DNA from: an uncultured Clostridia bacterium | GTDB taxonomy: Bacteria; Bacillota; Clostridia; TANB77; CAG-508 | Length of the DNA: 7,516 nucleotides | Assembly: GCA_949077355.1 (NCBI GenBank) | Contig: CARUQW010000065.1 | Span: 1 to 7,516, forward strand | Direction: 5' to 3' | Shown: positions 1-4,912 of the stretch, in pieces | Layout of the letters: each line of letters begins with the position of its first letter | How positions within the stretch are numbered: the stretch's first letter is position 1 | Program-made: the position numbers and the translations under genes | Notes under the pieces: generated by a model | The model's input: the letters and a program-made list of their open reading frames with translations, nothing else | What the model was told of the DNA's origin: nothing | Databases searched by the model: none

Positions 1-9
1 AACTTATTC

Positions 10-50
10 TTGTTGTATAGTCAAAATCTTCGATTTTTCCTATACAACAA
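10..50. repeat. Nested hairpin with symmetric internal loop
   Basis: An 11-bp perfect inverted repeat (TTGTTGTATAG at 10-20, CTATACAACAA at 40-50) encloses a TC/TC 2x2 mismatch, a second 6-bp stem (AAAATC 23-28, GATTTT 32-37) and a TTC loop. It abuts the terminator at 50-92. It has no T-run directly after it on either strand, so it is not itself a standard intrinsic terminator. It may belong to the 3' region of a gene beyond the left edge, or act as a second downstream hairpin for the 109-residue gene. Function unknown. Confidence 0.55.
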
Positions 51-92
51 AAAAAGTATAGCATATTTTTTTTCAATTTGCTATACTTTTTT
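50..92. terminator. Bidirectional Rho-independent terminator
   Basis: A 14-bp stem pairs 50-63 with 79-92. The core is GTATAGCA (56-63) against TGCTATAC (79-86), flanked by an A-run on one side and a T-run on the other, with a 15-nt loop. Read on the minus strand, the stem ends in a run of T, so it would end transcription of the 109-residue gene, whose stop codon lies about 80 nt upstream. The symmetric A/T arms would also allow it to work on the plus strand. Confidence 0.8.
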
Positions 93-141
93 AATTAATT
101 TACTAAAAATTTACAATTCAAACTTATCTTAGTCTTTTTAT

Positions 142-175
142 AATGTGCAAAAGGAAACGTCCCCAACTTCACATT
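142..175 (-). repeat. 34-bp stop-codon palindrome, copy 1
   Basis: This is an imperfect palindrome with arms AATGTGAAG and TTTGCACATT around TTGGGGACGTTTCC, read on the minus strand. Its first bases overlap the TAA stop of the 109-residue gene (174-176). Pairing in the minus-strand RNA is 9 bp (one G-U, one A-G mismatch), a UU/UU internal loop, then GGGG with UUCC (two G-U pairs) and an ACGU tetraloop. The A-G mismatch, caused by G in place of T, is unique to this copy, which is therefore the most diverged of the four. No T-run follows directly; the terminator is about 50 nt further on. Confidence 0.9.
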
Positions 176-503
176 ATTTTTTGCTTCCAAAAGAAACTTC
201 TTGGAATAAGAAATCATGTACTTTTTCCCAAGTAATTTCTTGGTGTAAGAATTCATTGATTTCGTCTTCTACTTTTTGTTGATATGGTGTTAGTTCAACT
301 TTTATTTCTTTGTTCCAATCTATGTCTTGTAGCCAGAATGCTTTAAATTTATTCCAGAATCCTACTTTTGTTGGTAGATTGCTTCCTGCTTGTCTGATTG
401 TTCCTGCATTTTCTTGTGCTTGTTGTTCTTCTTTTTCAAAGCCTCCTAATTCAGCTCCTCCAAATACACCTGATACTTTGTTTACATCTTCAAAATCAGC
501 CAT
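174..503 (-). CDS. Unrecognised 109-residue acidic protein with a W/F-x-Q-E repeat
   Basis: I do not recognise this protein and assign no function. It has no signal peptide and no membrane segment. Residues 1-46 are Gly/Glu/Gln-rich and probably flexible. Residues 50-105 contain a 14-residue motif three times: W50-W63, E79-W92 and W92-F105. Each ends in F-[LW]-x-Q-[DE]-[IV]-x-[WF], seen as FWLQDIDW, FLHQEITW and FLFQEVSF. The first and third copies also share W-[NE]-K before it. The start ATG (501-503) has a strong GGAGGA site at 512-517, and a good promoter lies just upstream (546-574), so this is very likely a genuine, separately expressed gene. Acidic residues clearly outnumber basic ones. 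The repeats suggest a small binding or assembly domain, which is inference only. The stop codon overlaps repeat copy 1, and a terminator follows at 50-92. Confidence 0.85.
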   Translation of the reverse strand: MADFEDVNKVSGVFGGAELGGFEKEEQQAQENAGTIRQAGSNLPTKVGFWNKFKAFWLQDIDWNKEIKVELTPYQQKVEDEINEFLHQEITWEKVHDFLFQEVSFGSKK

Positions 504-545
504 TTTCTATTTCCTCCTTCGTATTTTATACATATTGTTATCTTA

Positions 546-574
546 GTTATACTATATATTTGGGGAATAAGCAA
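546..574 (-). promoter_or_regulatory. Sigma-A-type promoter of the 109-residue gene
   Basis: On the minus strand, TTGCTT (569-574) and TATAAC (546-551) are separated by exactly 17 bp. Transcription would begin near 538-540, giving a leader of about 35 nt before the ATG at 503 that contains the GGAGGA site. The promoter lies in the 134-bp gap after mtaB, so the small gene can be expressed independently. I see no convincing terminator after mtaB, so some read-through from it is also possible. Confidence 0.7.
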
Positions 575-637
575 GTAATTTTATTAAATTTCTATATTAA
601 ATATTCGTTACGCATTTATTACAGTTCTGTTACATAT

Positions 638-1930
638 TTACATTTTTGCCATTATATGGCCTTTTTCATTTTCGATACATTTTACTTCTACAATTTGATT
701 TTCTAAGTCTTCTTTACTTTTTACTTTTACTAAAATATAGTTTTTAGTATGACCTTGATAATATCCATTTTTTTCTTCCTCGCATAATATCTCTACTTCT
801 TTTCCTAAATATTTTTCATGGTATTCTTTTTCATTTGCATCCGATAACTTAATTAGTTTTTGACTTCTTTCTTCTTTTATTTTTCCATCAATTTGTCCTA
901 GCATTTGTGCTGCTCTTGTTCCTTTTCTTGGAGAATATTTGAATACATGCATCTTATAAAATTTTATTTTCTTTAAAAACGCATAAGTTTCCTTGAATTC
1001 CTCTTCACTTTCTTGTGGAAATCCCACAATAATATCCGTTGTTAAAATTGCATCTTGATATACGCTTCTTAGTCTTTCTACTATCTCTTGAAATTCTTGG
1101 ATAGAATATCTGCGATTCATTCTCTTTAATGTTGCATCACATCCACTTTGTAAAGAAAGATGGAAATGATGGCATATTTTTTCTAATTTTGATAATCTTT
1201 CTACAAATTCTTCTGTTATTAATAATGGTTCAATGGAACCTAATCGAATTCTTTGTATTCCATTAACTTGGTTAATCTCTTCTAGTAAATCAATTAGTTT
1301 ATAGTCTTTTTTGAAGTCTTTTCCGTAAGAAGCAATATGGATTCCTGTAATAACAACCTCTTTAATCCCTTGTTGTGCTATCTTTTTTATTTCTGCTATC
1401 ACTTTTTCAGGCTCTCTACTTCTTACTCTTCCCCTCGCATAAGGAATAATGCAATAAGAACAAAATCTGTCACAACCATCTTGTACTTTTATAACTGCTC
1501 GTGTTTTTTCTGTATAAGTAATTTCTCCTAATTCTACGTATTCTTTTTGTTGCATCACATCTTCTATTTTACTTTGCTTTTCATTTTCTTTTTCATATTT
1601 TTCTATCATTTCCACAATTTCTTTTTTTTCATTATTTCCTAACACTAAGTCAATCTCTTTGATTTTTTCTACTTCTTCCTTCGCTACTTGTACATAACAT
1701 CCACAAGCTACTACAATCGCTTTATGATTTTGTTCTTTCACTCTTCTTAGCATTTGTCTTGATTTTCTATCTGACATATTCGTCACTGTACATGTATTTA
1801 CAATATAAATATCTGCTTTTTCTGTTGCTTCTACAATTTCATATCCCTTTTGTATAAATTTTTGTATCATACTATTGGTTTCGTATTGATTTACTTTGCA
1901 TCCTAAAGTGATAAATGCTACTTTTTTCAT
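638..1930 (-). CDS. mtaB: Threonylcarbamoyladenosine tRNA methylthiotransferase MtaB
   Basis: Radical-SAM enzyme that adds a methylthio group to t6A37 of tRNA, giving ms2t6A. The 430-residue protein has the family layout. The N-terminal methylthiotransferase domain opens with the MtaB-like GCKVNQYETNSM signature (residues 10-21) and has candidate cluster cysteines C11, C47 and C78. The radical-SAM motif GCDRFCSYC supplies C153, C157 and C160. A TRAM-like RNA-binding region occupies about 370-430. GCKVNQYE and KSRQMLRR favour MtaB (YqeV type) over MiaB or RimO, but this rests on recalled motifs. I chose the ATG at 1928-1930 because AGGAGA (1938-1943) sits 7 nt upstream. A longer reading to 1981 would only translate the mreB terminator hairpin. 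The gene follows mreB on the same strand behind that terminator. No clear promoter lies between them, so expression may rely on read-through or on a promoter inside mreB. Confidence 0.93.
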   Translation of the reverse strand: MKKVAFITLGCKVNQYETNSMIQKFIQKGYEIVEATEKADIYIVNTCTVTNMSDRKSRQMLRRVKEQNHKAIVVACGCYVQVAKEEVEKIKEIDLVLGNNEKKEIVEMIEKYEKENEKQSKIEDVMQQKEYVELGEITYTEKTRAVIKVQDGCDRFCSYCIIPYARGRVRSREPEKVIAEIKKIAQQGIKEVVITGIHIASYGKDFKKDYKLIDLLEEINQVNGIQRIRLGSIEPLLITEEFVERLSKLEKICHHFHLSLQSGCDATLKRMNRRYSIQEFQEIVERLRSVYQDAILTTDIIVGFPQESEEEFKETYAFLKKIKFYKMHVFKYSPRKGTRAAQMLGQIDGKIKEERSQKLIKLSDANEKEYHEKYLGKEVEILCEEEKNGYYQGHTKNYILVKVKSKEDLENQIVEVKCIENEKGHIMAKM

Positions 1931-1937
1931 TTCTTTT

Positions 1938-1943
1938 TCTCCT
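1938..1943 (-). promoter_or_regulatory. Ribosome binding site fixing the mtaB start
   Basis: AGGAGA on the minus strand lies 7 nt before the ATG at 1930. It sets the mature N-terminus at MKKVAFITLGC. The in-frame ATG at 1981 lies inside the hairpin of the upstream terminator and lacks a comparable site. Confidence 0.8.
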
Positions 1944-1958
1944 ATTTTTATTCTTCTT

Positions 1959-1989
1959 AAAAAATAGCATCTTGTAAACAAGATGCTAT
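1959..1989 (-). terminator. Rho-independent terminator after mreB
   Basis: On the minus strand, ATAGCATCTTG (1979-1989) and CAAGATGCTAT (1964-1974) form a perfect 11-bp stem with a TTTA loop, followed by TTTTTT (1964-1959). It lies 13 nt after repeat copy 2 and only about 15 nt before the mtaB ribosome binding site. It therefore either separates mreB from mtaB or lowers mtaB expression by partial termination. Confidence 0.88.
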
Positions 1990-2002
1990 CTTCCTTCTAT
2001 AA

Positions 2003-2036
2003 AATGTGAAAAAGGAAACGTCCCCAACTTCACATT
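2003..2036 (-). repeat. 34-bp stop-codon palindrome, copy 2
   Basis: Read on the minus strand, arms AATGTGAAG and TTTCACATT enclose TT-GGGG-ACGT-TTCC-TT. Its first bases overlap the TAA stop of mreB (2035-2037). The ninth base is G, as in copy 1, and pairs as G-U in the mreB-sense RNA. On the opposite strand the same position would be a C-A mismatch. The mreB terminator follows 13 nt downstream. Confidence 0.92.
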
Positions 2037-3042
2037 ATTTTCCTTTTCCTTCTAAGGCATCTAGATTATCTAGTGCTTTTCCAGTTCCCAGCGCTACACA
2101 TGATACGGTATCTTGGGCTATCATTACATTGATTCCTGTTTTTTCCTGCAATAGTTTGTCTAATCCATCTACTAAACAGCCTCCACCTGTCATATAAATT
2201 CCTTTGTCGCTAATGTCTGCTGCTAGTTCTGGTGGTGTTTTTTCTAGTACTGAATGTACAGCATCTACTATCATCATAGCTGGTTCTATTAGTGCTTCTA
2301 ACATTTCACTTGAATATACAGTTATGGTTTTTGGAAGTCCTGTTACTAAATCTCTTCCTCTTATGTCCATTTCTGTGTCTTGGATTTTAGGAAATACACA
2401 GCCAATATTTACTTTTAAATCTTCTGCTGTTCTTTCTCCTATCATGATGTTATGTTTTTTCTTAATGTATTTTACAATATATTCGTCAAATTTATCTCCT
2501 GCTACTTTTAAAGATGTATTTACAACAGAGCCTCCTAAAGAAATTACTGCAATATCTGTTGTTCCACCACCAATATCAACTACCATATTTCCACATGGTT
2601 TGGAGATATCGATTCCTGCTCCAATCGCTGCTGCAATTGGTTCTTCTATCAGATATACCCTTCTTGCCCCTGCTTGTGAAGCTGCATCAATTACTGCTTT
2701 TTTCTCCACTTCTGTTACTTGTGAAGGGATACATATCATAATTCTAGGAGCAAAAAGGAATTTTCCACACACTTTATTGATGAAATGTTTTAACATTTTT
2801 TCTGTTACTGTATAGTCAGATATTACACCATCTCTTAAAGGTCTTGTTGCTACAATATTTCCTGGTGTTCTTCCCAACATTCTTCTTGCTTCTTGTCCTA
2901 CTGCTAACACCTCTCCTGTATTATTGTCTACTGCTACAACAGATGGCTCTCTTAATACAATTCCTTTTCCTTTTACATAGGCGATTACTGTTGCCGTTCC
3001 TAAATCGATACCAATATCTTGTCCAAAACCAAATTTAAACAT
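2035..3042 (-). CDS. mreB: Rod shape-determining actin-like protein, MreB/Mbl family
   Basis: Bacterial actin homologue that forms ATP-dependent filaments under the membrane and guides lateral cell-wall synthesis. The 335 residues match the family length. Visible motifs are phosphate-1 DLGTAT (13-18), the IEEP segment (132-135), phosphate-2 DIGGGTTD (156-163) and the adenosine loop TGGG (285-288). The hydrophobic start MFKFGFG could be a membrane-binding tip. Segments such as EARRMLGRTPGN, MLKHFINK, GERTAEDLK and RGRD look closer to Mbl than to classical MreB; this is by eye. I chose the ATG at 3040-3042 because it has GAAGGGA 8 nt upstream and the usual MFxF start. The ATG at 3072 has no good site. 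It stands alone, with no mreC or mreD, has its own promoter (3088-3116) and terminator (1959-1989), and is divergent from tsaE. Confidence 0.95.
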   Translation of the reverse strand: MFKFGFGQDIGIDLGTATVIAYVKGKGIVLREPSVVAVDNNTGEVLAVGQEARRMLGRTPGNIVATRPLRDGVISDYTVTEKMLKHFINKVCGKFLFAPRIMICIPSQVTEVEKKAVIDAASQAGARRVYLIEEPIAAAIGAGIDISKPCGNMVVDIGGGTTDIAVISLGGSVVNTSLKVAGDKFDEYIVKYIKKKHNIMIGERTAEDLKVNIGCVFPKIQDTEMDIRGRDLVTGLPKTITVYSSEMLEALIEPAMMIVDAVHSVLEKTPPELAADISDKGIYMTGGGCLVDGLDKLLQEKTGINVMIAQDTVSCVALGTGKALDNLDALEGKGK

Positions 3043-3050
3043 TTCTATCT

Positions 3051-3057
3051 TCCCTTC
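3051..3057 (-). promoter_or_regulatory. Ribosome binding site fixing the mreB start
   Basis: GAAGGGA on the minus strand lies 8 nt upstream of the ATG at 3042. The alternative in-frame ATG ten codons upstream (3070-3072) is preceded by AT-rich sequence without a Shine-Dalgarno match, so the shorter protein is preferred. Confidence 0.65.
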
Positions 3058-3087
3058 TTGTTTCTCTTTCATTACAAAATCATTACA

Positions 3088-3116
3088 ATTATATTACAAC
3101 CTTTTTAATTTATCAA
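3088..3116 (-). promoter_or_regulatory. Sigma-A promoter of mreB
   Basis: On the minus strand, TTGATA (3111-3116) and a perfect TATAAT (3088-3093) are separated by 17 bp. Transcription should start near 3081, leaving a leader of about 39 nt. The -35 box is only 9 bp from the -35 box of the divergent tsaE promoter. Confidence 0.85.
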
Positions 3117-3125
3117 GGCTTTTCA

Positions 3126-3154
3126 TTGAATTTTTTATTTTTTTGTATTATAAT
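3126..3154 (+). promoter_or_regulatory. Sigma-A promoter of the tsaE-tsaB/rimI operon
   Basis: TTGAAT (3126-3131) and a perfect TATAAT (3149-3154) are separated by a 17-bp T-rich spacer. Transcription should start near 3161, about 44 nt before the tsaE ATG at 3205. It is arranged back to back with the mreB promoter. Confidence 0.83.
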
Positions 3155-3193
3155 AGTTATGGTTTAGTATGATTTACTTTAATGTTAATTTTC

Positions 3194-3200
3194 AGGAGGT
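3194..3200 (+). promoter_or_regulatory. Ribosome binding site fixing the tsaE start
   Basis: AGGAGGT is a full Shine-Dalgarno match placed just before the ATG at 3205. It rules out the in-frame ATG at 3169, which lies within about 10 nt of the predicted transcription start and has no such site. Confidence 0.88.
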
Positions 3201-3204
3201 ACTT

Positions 3205-3672
3205 ATGAGCCATTTTCAGTTCATTTCAAAAAACGAAAATGATACCAAAAACTTTGCAAAAGAACTTGCTTCTTTATTAAAAAAACAAGACGTTCTTGTT
3301 CTTACTGGCGATTTAGGCTCTGGTAAGACTAAATTTACAGAAGGTATCTTAAGCTATTTTGGTTTAGAAGATGAAATTTCTAGTCCAACTTTCACCATTG
3401 TAAACGAATATCAAAAAGATGATATTAAGATTTATCATTTTGATGTATACCGTTTAGAGGATTCTTCTGAATTTTACGAGATTGGTGGAGAAGAATATTT
3501 TGAAAACGGAATTTGTCTCATTGAATGGGGCGAATTAATTGAAGATGCTTTACCAAACCAATATCTCCATATTACTTTTTCGAAAGATGATAAAAATGAA
3601 AATGTTAGAATTTTGAATATAAATACTACTTTAAAAAAATGGGAGGATTATTTTGAAAATATTAAGTATTGA
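3205..3672 (+). CDS. tsaE: tRNA t6A biosynthesis ATPase TsaE
   Basis: TsaE is the small P-loop ATPase that works with TsaB and TsaD to place the threonylcarbamoyl group on A37 of ANN-decoding tRNAs. The 155-residue protein has the usual length. Visible motifs are Walker A GDLGSGKT (35-42), the family segment SPTFTIVNEY (60-69), HFDVYRL (78-84) and IEWGE (106-110), which is the Walker-B-like end. The start is set by the strong AGGAGGT site. It overlaps the TTG start of tsaB-rimI by 20 bp, which suggests translational coupling, and is driven by the promoter at 3126-3154. tsaD often follows tsaE-tsaB-rimI but is absent here, because a terminator closes the operon. Identification is secure from the motifs and the neighbour. 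Confidence 0.95.
   Translation: MSHFQFISKNENDTKNFAKELASLLKKQDVLVLTGDLGSGKTKFTEGILSYFGLEDEISSPTFTIVNEYQKDDIKIYHFDVYRLEDSSEFYEIGGEEYFENGICLIEWGELIEDALPNQYLHITFSKDDKNENVRILNINTTLKKWEDYFENIKY
3641..3648 (+). promoter_or_regulatory. Ribosome binding site supporting the TTG start of tsaB-rimI
   Basis: GGGAGGAT lies inside the 3' end of tsaE, with AGG ending 6 nt before a TTG at 3653-3655. This site and the family N-terminus KILSIDTAS that follows directly make TTG the likely start codon. Confidence 0.85.
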
Positions 3673-4822
3673 TACCGCCAGTAATATCTGTGGCGTTTCT
3701 ATTTTAGAAGATAATAATTTGATTTGTAATTTAGACCAATATACTGGAAGAACACATTCTGAAAATTTGATGCCAATGATTGAACAAGCTTTTTCTCAAA
3801 CAGATTTTACTTTAAAAGATATCAATTTATTAGTCTGTGACAAGGGGCCTGGTTCTTTTACTGGTATTCGAATTGGAATTGCAACTACTAAAGCTTTCCA
3901 TGATAGTTTATGCATTCCTTGTATTGGTGTTAATTCTTTAGAAGCTTTCGCTTATTCTATAAAACAAGATGGCTATATTGTAAGCCTTCTAGATTGTAAA
4001 AACAATAACTGTTATTTCGCCTTATATGAACGAAAAAACGCTGAATATCATGAAATAATTTCGCCTTCATCTGATACAATTGAAAATGCTTTGAAAATTT
4101 GTCAACAATCTATCACCTCTTCTCAGTCTATTAATTTTGTTGGTGATGGAGCTACTCTTTATCAAGATATTATTTGCCATCAATTTGAAAATAGCATTTT
4201 AGCAACACCAGAAAACAATCTTTTAAATTCTTACTATGTTGGGTTAGCTGGGTTAGATAAATTTAGAAAAAACGGTTCCGAAGAAATTTTACCTTTATAT
4301 TTGAAAAAGCCTCAAGCCCAAAGACAATTAGAAGCAAAATCTCGAAATGTTCAAATCATTCCTATGAATTTAGAAGATTTAGAACAAATCTCTGCTATAC
4401 TCACCTCTGATTTCGATGAATTTTGGAATTACAATATTTTGAAAAGCGAACTAAATTCTGAAAATTCTAGTTATCTCGTTGCTAGGCTTAATGGTGAAAT
4501 TGTTGGTTTTGCTGGTATTAAAATCTTGATGGATGAAGCCAATATTATGAATATTGTAGTAAAAAAGAATTTTCGAAATCAAGGAATCGGAAGCTTATTA
4601 CTAAAAAGCCTTATTCATCTAGCCGAAGAAAAAAAATTAAACACCATTACCTTAGAAGTTATGGAAGAAAACTATTCTGCTATCCACTTATACAAAAATT
4701 TTAATTTTATCCAAGCAGGAATACGAAAAAATTATTATCAAAATAAGAATGGTCTTATTATGACAAGGAATGTGAAATTGGGGACGTTTCCTTTTTCACA
4801 TCCAAAAAACAAGAGGGATTAA
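3653..4822 (+). CDS. tsaB-rimI: Fused TsaB (t6A complex) and RimI-type N-acetyltransferase
   Basis: Two proteins in one 389-residue chain. Residues 1-230 are TsaB, the non-catalytic partner of TsaD in t6A37 synthesis: KILSIDTAS at the start, HSENLMP (35-41) and the hallmark KGPGSFTGIRIG (64-75). Residues about 233-372 are a GNAT domain of the RimI type, which acetylates the N-terminal alanine of ribosomal protein S18. Its acetyl-CoA loop is RNQGIG (308-313), followed by LEVMEEN and the Y347 region. The order tsaE-tsaB-rimI is common, and TsaB-RimI fusions are known. The start is TTG with a strong ribosome binding site inside tsaE. The last 17 residues are odd. Codons 373-383 are exactly repeat copy 3, and the final six come from the left arm of the terminator, so the stop lies inside the hairpin. 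The ancestral RimI end was probably near MTRN, which is inference. Confidence 0.94.
   Translation: MKILSIDTASNICGVSILEDNNLICNLDQYTGRTHSENLMPMIEQAFSQTDFTLKDINLLVCDKGPGSFTGIRIGIATTKAFHDSLCIPCIGVNSLEAFAYSIKQDGYIVSLLDCKNNNCYFALYERKNAEYHEIISPSSDTIENALKICQQSITSSQSINFVGDGATLYQDIICHQFENSILATPENNLLNSYYVGLAGLDKFRKNGSEEILPLYLKKPQAQRQLEAKSRNVQIIPMNLEDLEQISAILTSDFDEFWNYNILKSELNSENSSYLVARLNGEIVGFAGIKILMDEANIMNIVVKKNFRNQGIGSLLLKSLIHLAEEKKLNTITLEVMEENYSAIHLYKNFNFIQAGIRKNYYQNKNGLIMTRNVKLGTFPFSHPKNKRD
4769..4802 (+). repeat. 34-bp palindrome, copy 3, translated within tsaB-rimI
   Basis: Arms AATGTGAAA and TTTCACATC enclose TT-GGGG-ACGT-TTCC-TT. It begins exactly at codon 373 and is read in an open frame as NVKLGTFPFSH. 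In the other three genes the element overlaps a TAA; here the base before AATGTG is G and the frame runs on. Only the last base differs from copy 4, which lies 76 bp away in inverted orientation. The terminator starts one base after the element. Confidence 0.92.
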
Positions 4823-4855
4823 GGAAAACATTCCTTAAAACCCCTCTTGTTTTTT
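4804..4855. terminator. Shared bidirectional terminator between tsaB-rimI and obg
   Basis: The outer stem pairs AAAAAACAAGAGGG (4804-4817) with CCCTCTTGTTTTTT (4842-4855). The inner stem pairs TTAAGGAA (4819-4826) with TTCCTTAA (4831-4838) around an AACA loop. T-runs occur at the 3' side on both strands, so it serves both convergent transcripts. The tsaB-rimI stop (4820-4822) lies inside the hairpin, so ribosomes finishing that gene would cover part of it. Confidence 0.92.
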
Positions 4856-4878
4856 GATACTTAAAAAAATATTTCTAC

Positions 4879-4912
4879 AATGTGAAAAAGGAAACGTCCC
4901 CAATTTCACATT
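4879..4912 (-). repeat. 34-bp stop-codon palindrome, copy 4
   Basis: Read on the minus strand, arms AATGTGAAA and TTTCACATT enclose TT-GGGG-ACGT-TTCC-TT. The RNA stem is 9 perfect pairs, a UU/UU loop and 4 pairs (two G-U) with an ACGU loop, the most regular of the four copies. Its first base at 4912 is the last base of the obg TAA stop (4912-4914). With copy 3 it makes a 34-bp inverted repeat (33 of 34 identical) around the shared terminator. Confidence 0.93.

Noticed and set aside
142..175. Repeat copies as ordinary Rho-independent terminators
   Set aside because: None is followed directly by a T-run, and each gene has a separate conventional terminator further downstream.
310..706. Plus-strand open frames of 78 and 102 codons
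   Set aside because: They are antisense to the 109-residue gene, its promoter and the mtaB end, and are hydrophobic low-complexity translations typical of shadows.
1931..1981. N-terminal extension of mtaB starting at an ATG at 1981
   Set aside because: The extra 17 residues are a translation of the mreB terminator hairpin. The ATG at 1930 has the ribosome binding site and gives the family N-terminus.
2204..2815. A 203-codon open frame on the plus strand across mreB
   Set aside because: It is antisense to strongly conserved MreB motifs, has no ribosome binding site and has no recognisable protein features; an AT-rich shadow frame.
3043..3072. mreB start ten codons upstream at 3072
   Set aside because: No Shine-Dalgarno match is present, and the family usually begins MF/MFxF, as at 3042.
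3169..3204. tsaE start at the upstream ATG at 3169
   Set aside because: It is almost at the predicted transcription start and has no ribosome binding site, whereas AGGAGGT precedes the ATG at 3205.
142..4912. The repeats as a CRISPR array
   Set aside because: The copies are kilobases apart, at gene ends, in both orientations, with no regular spacers or cas genes.
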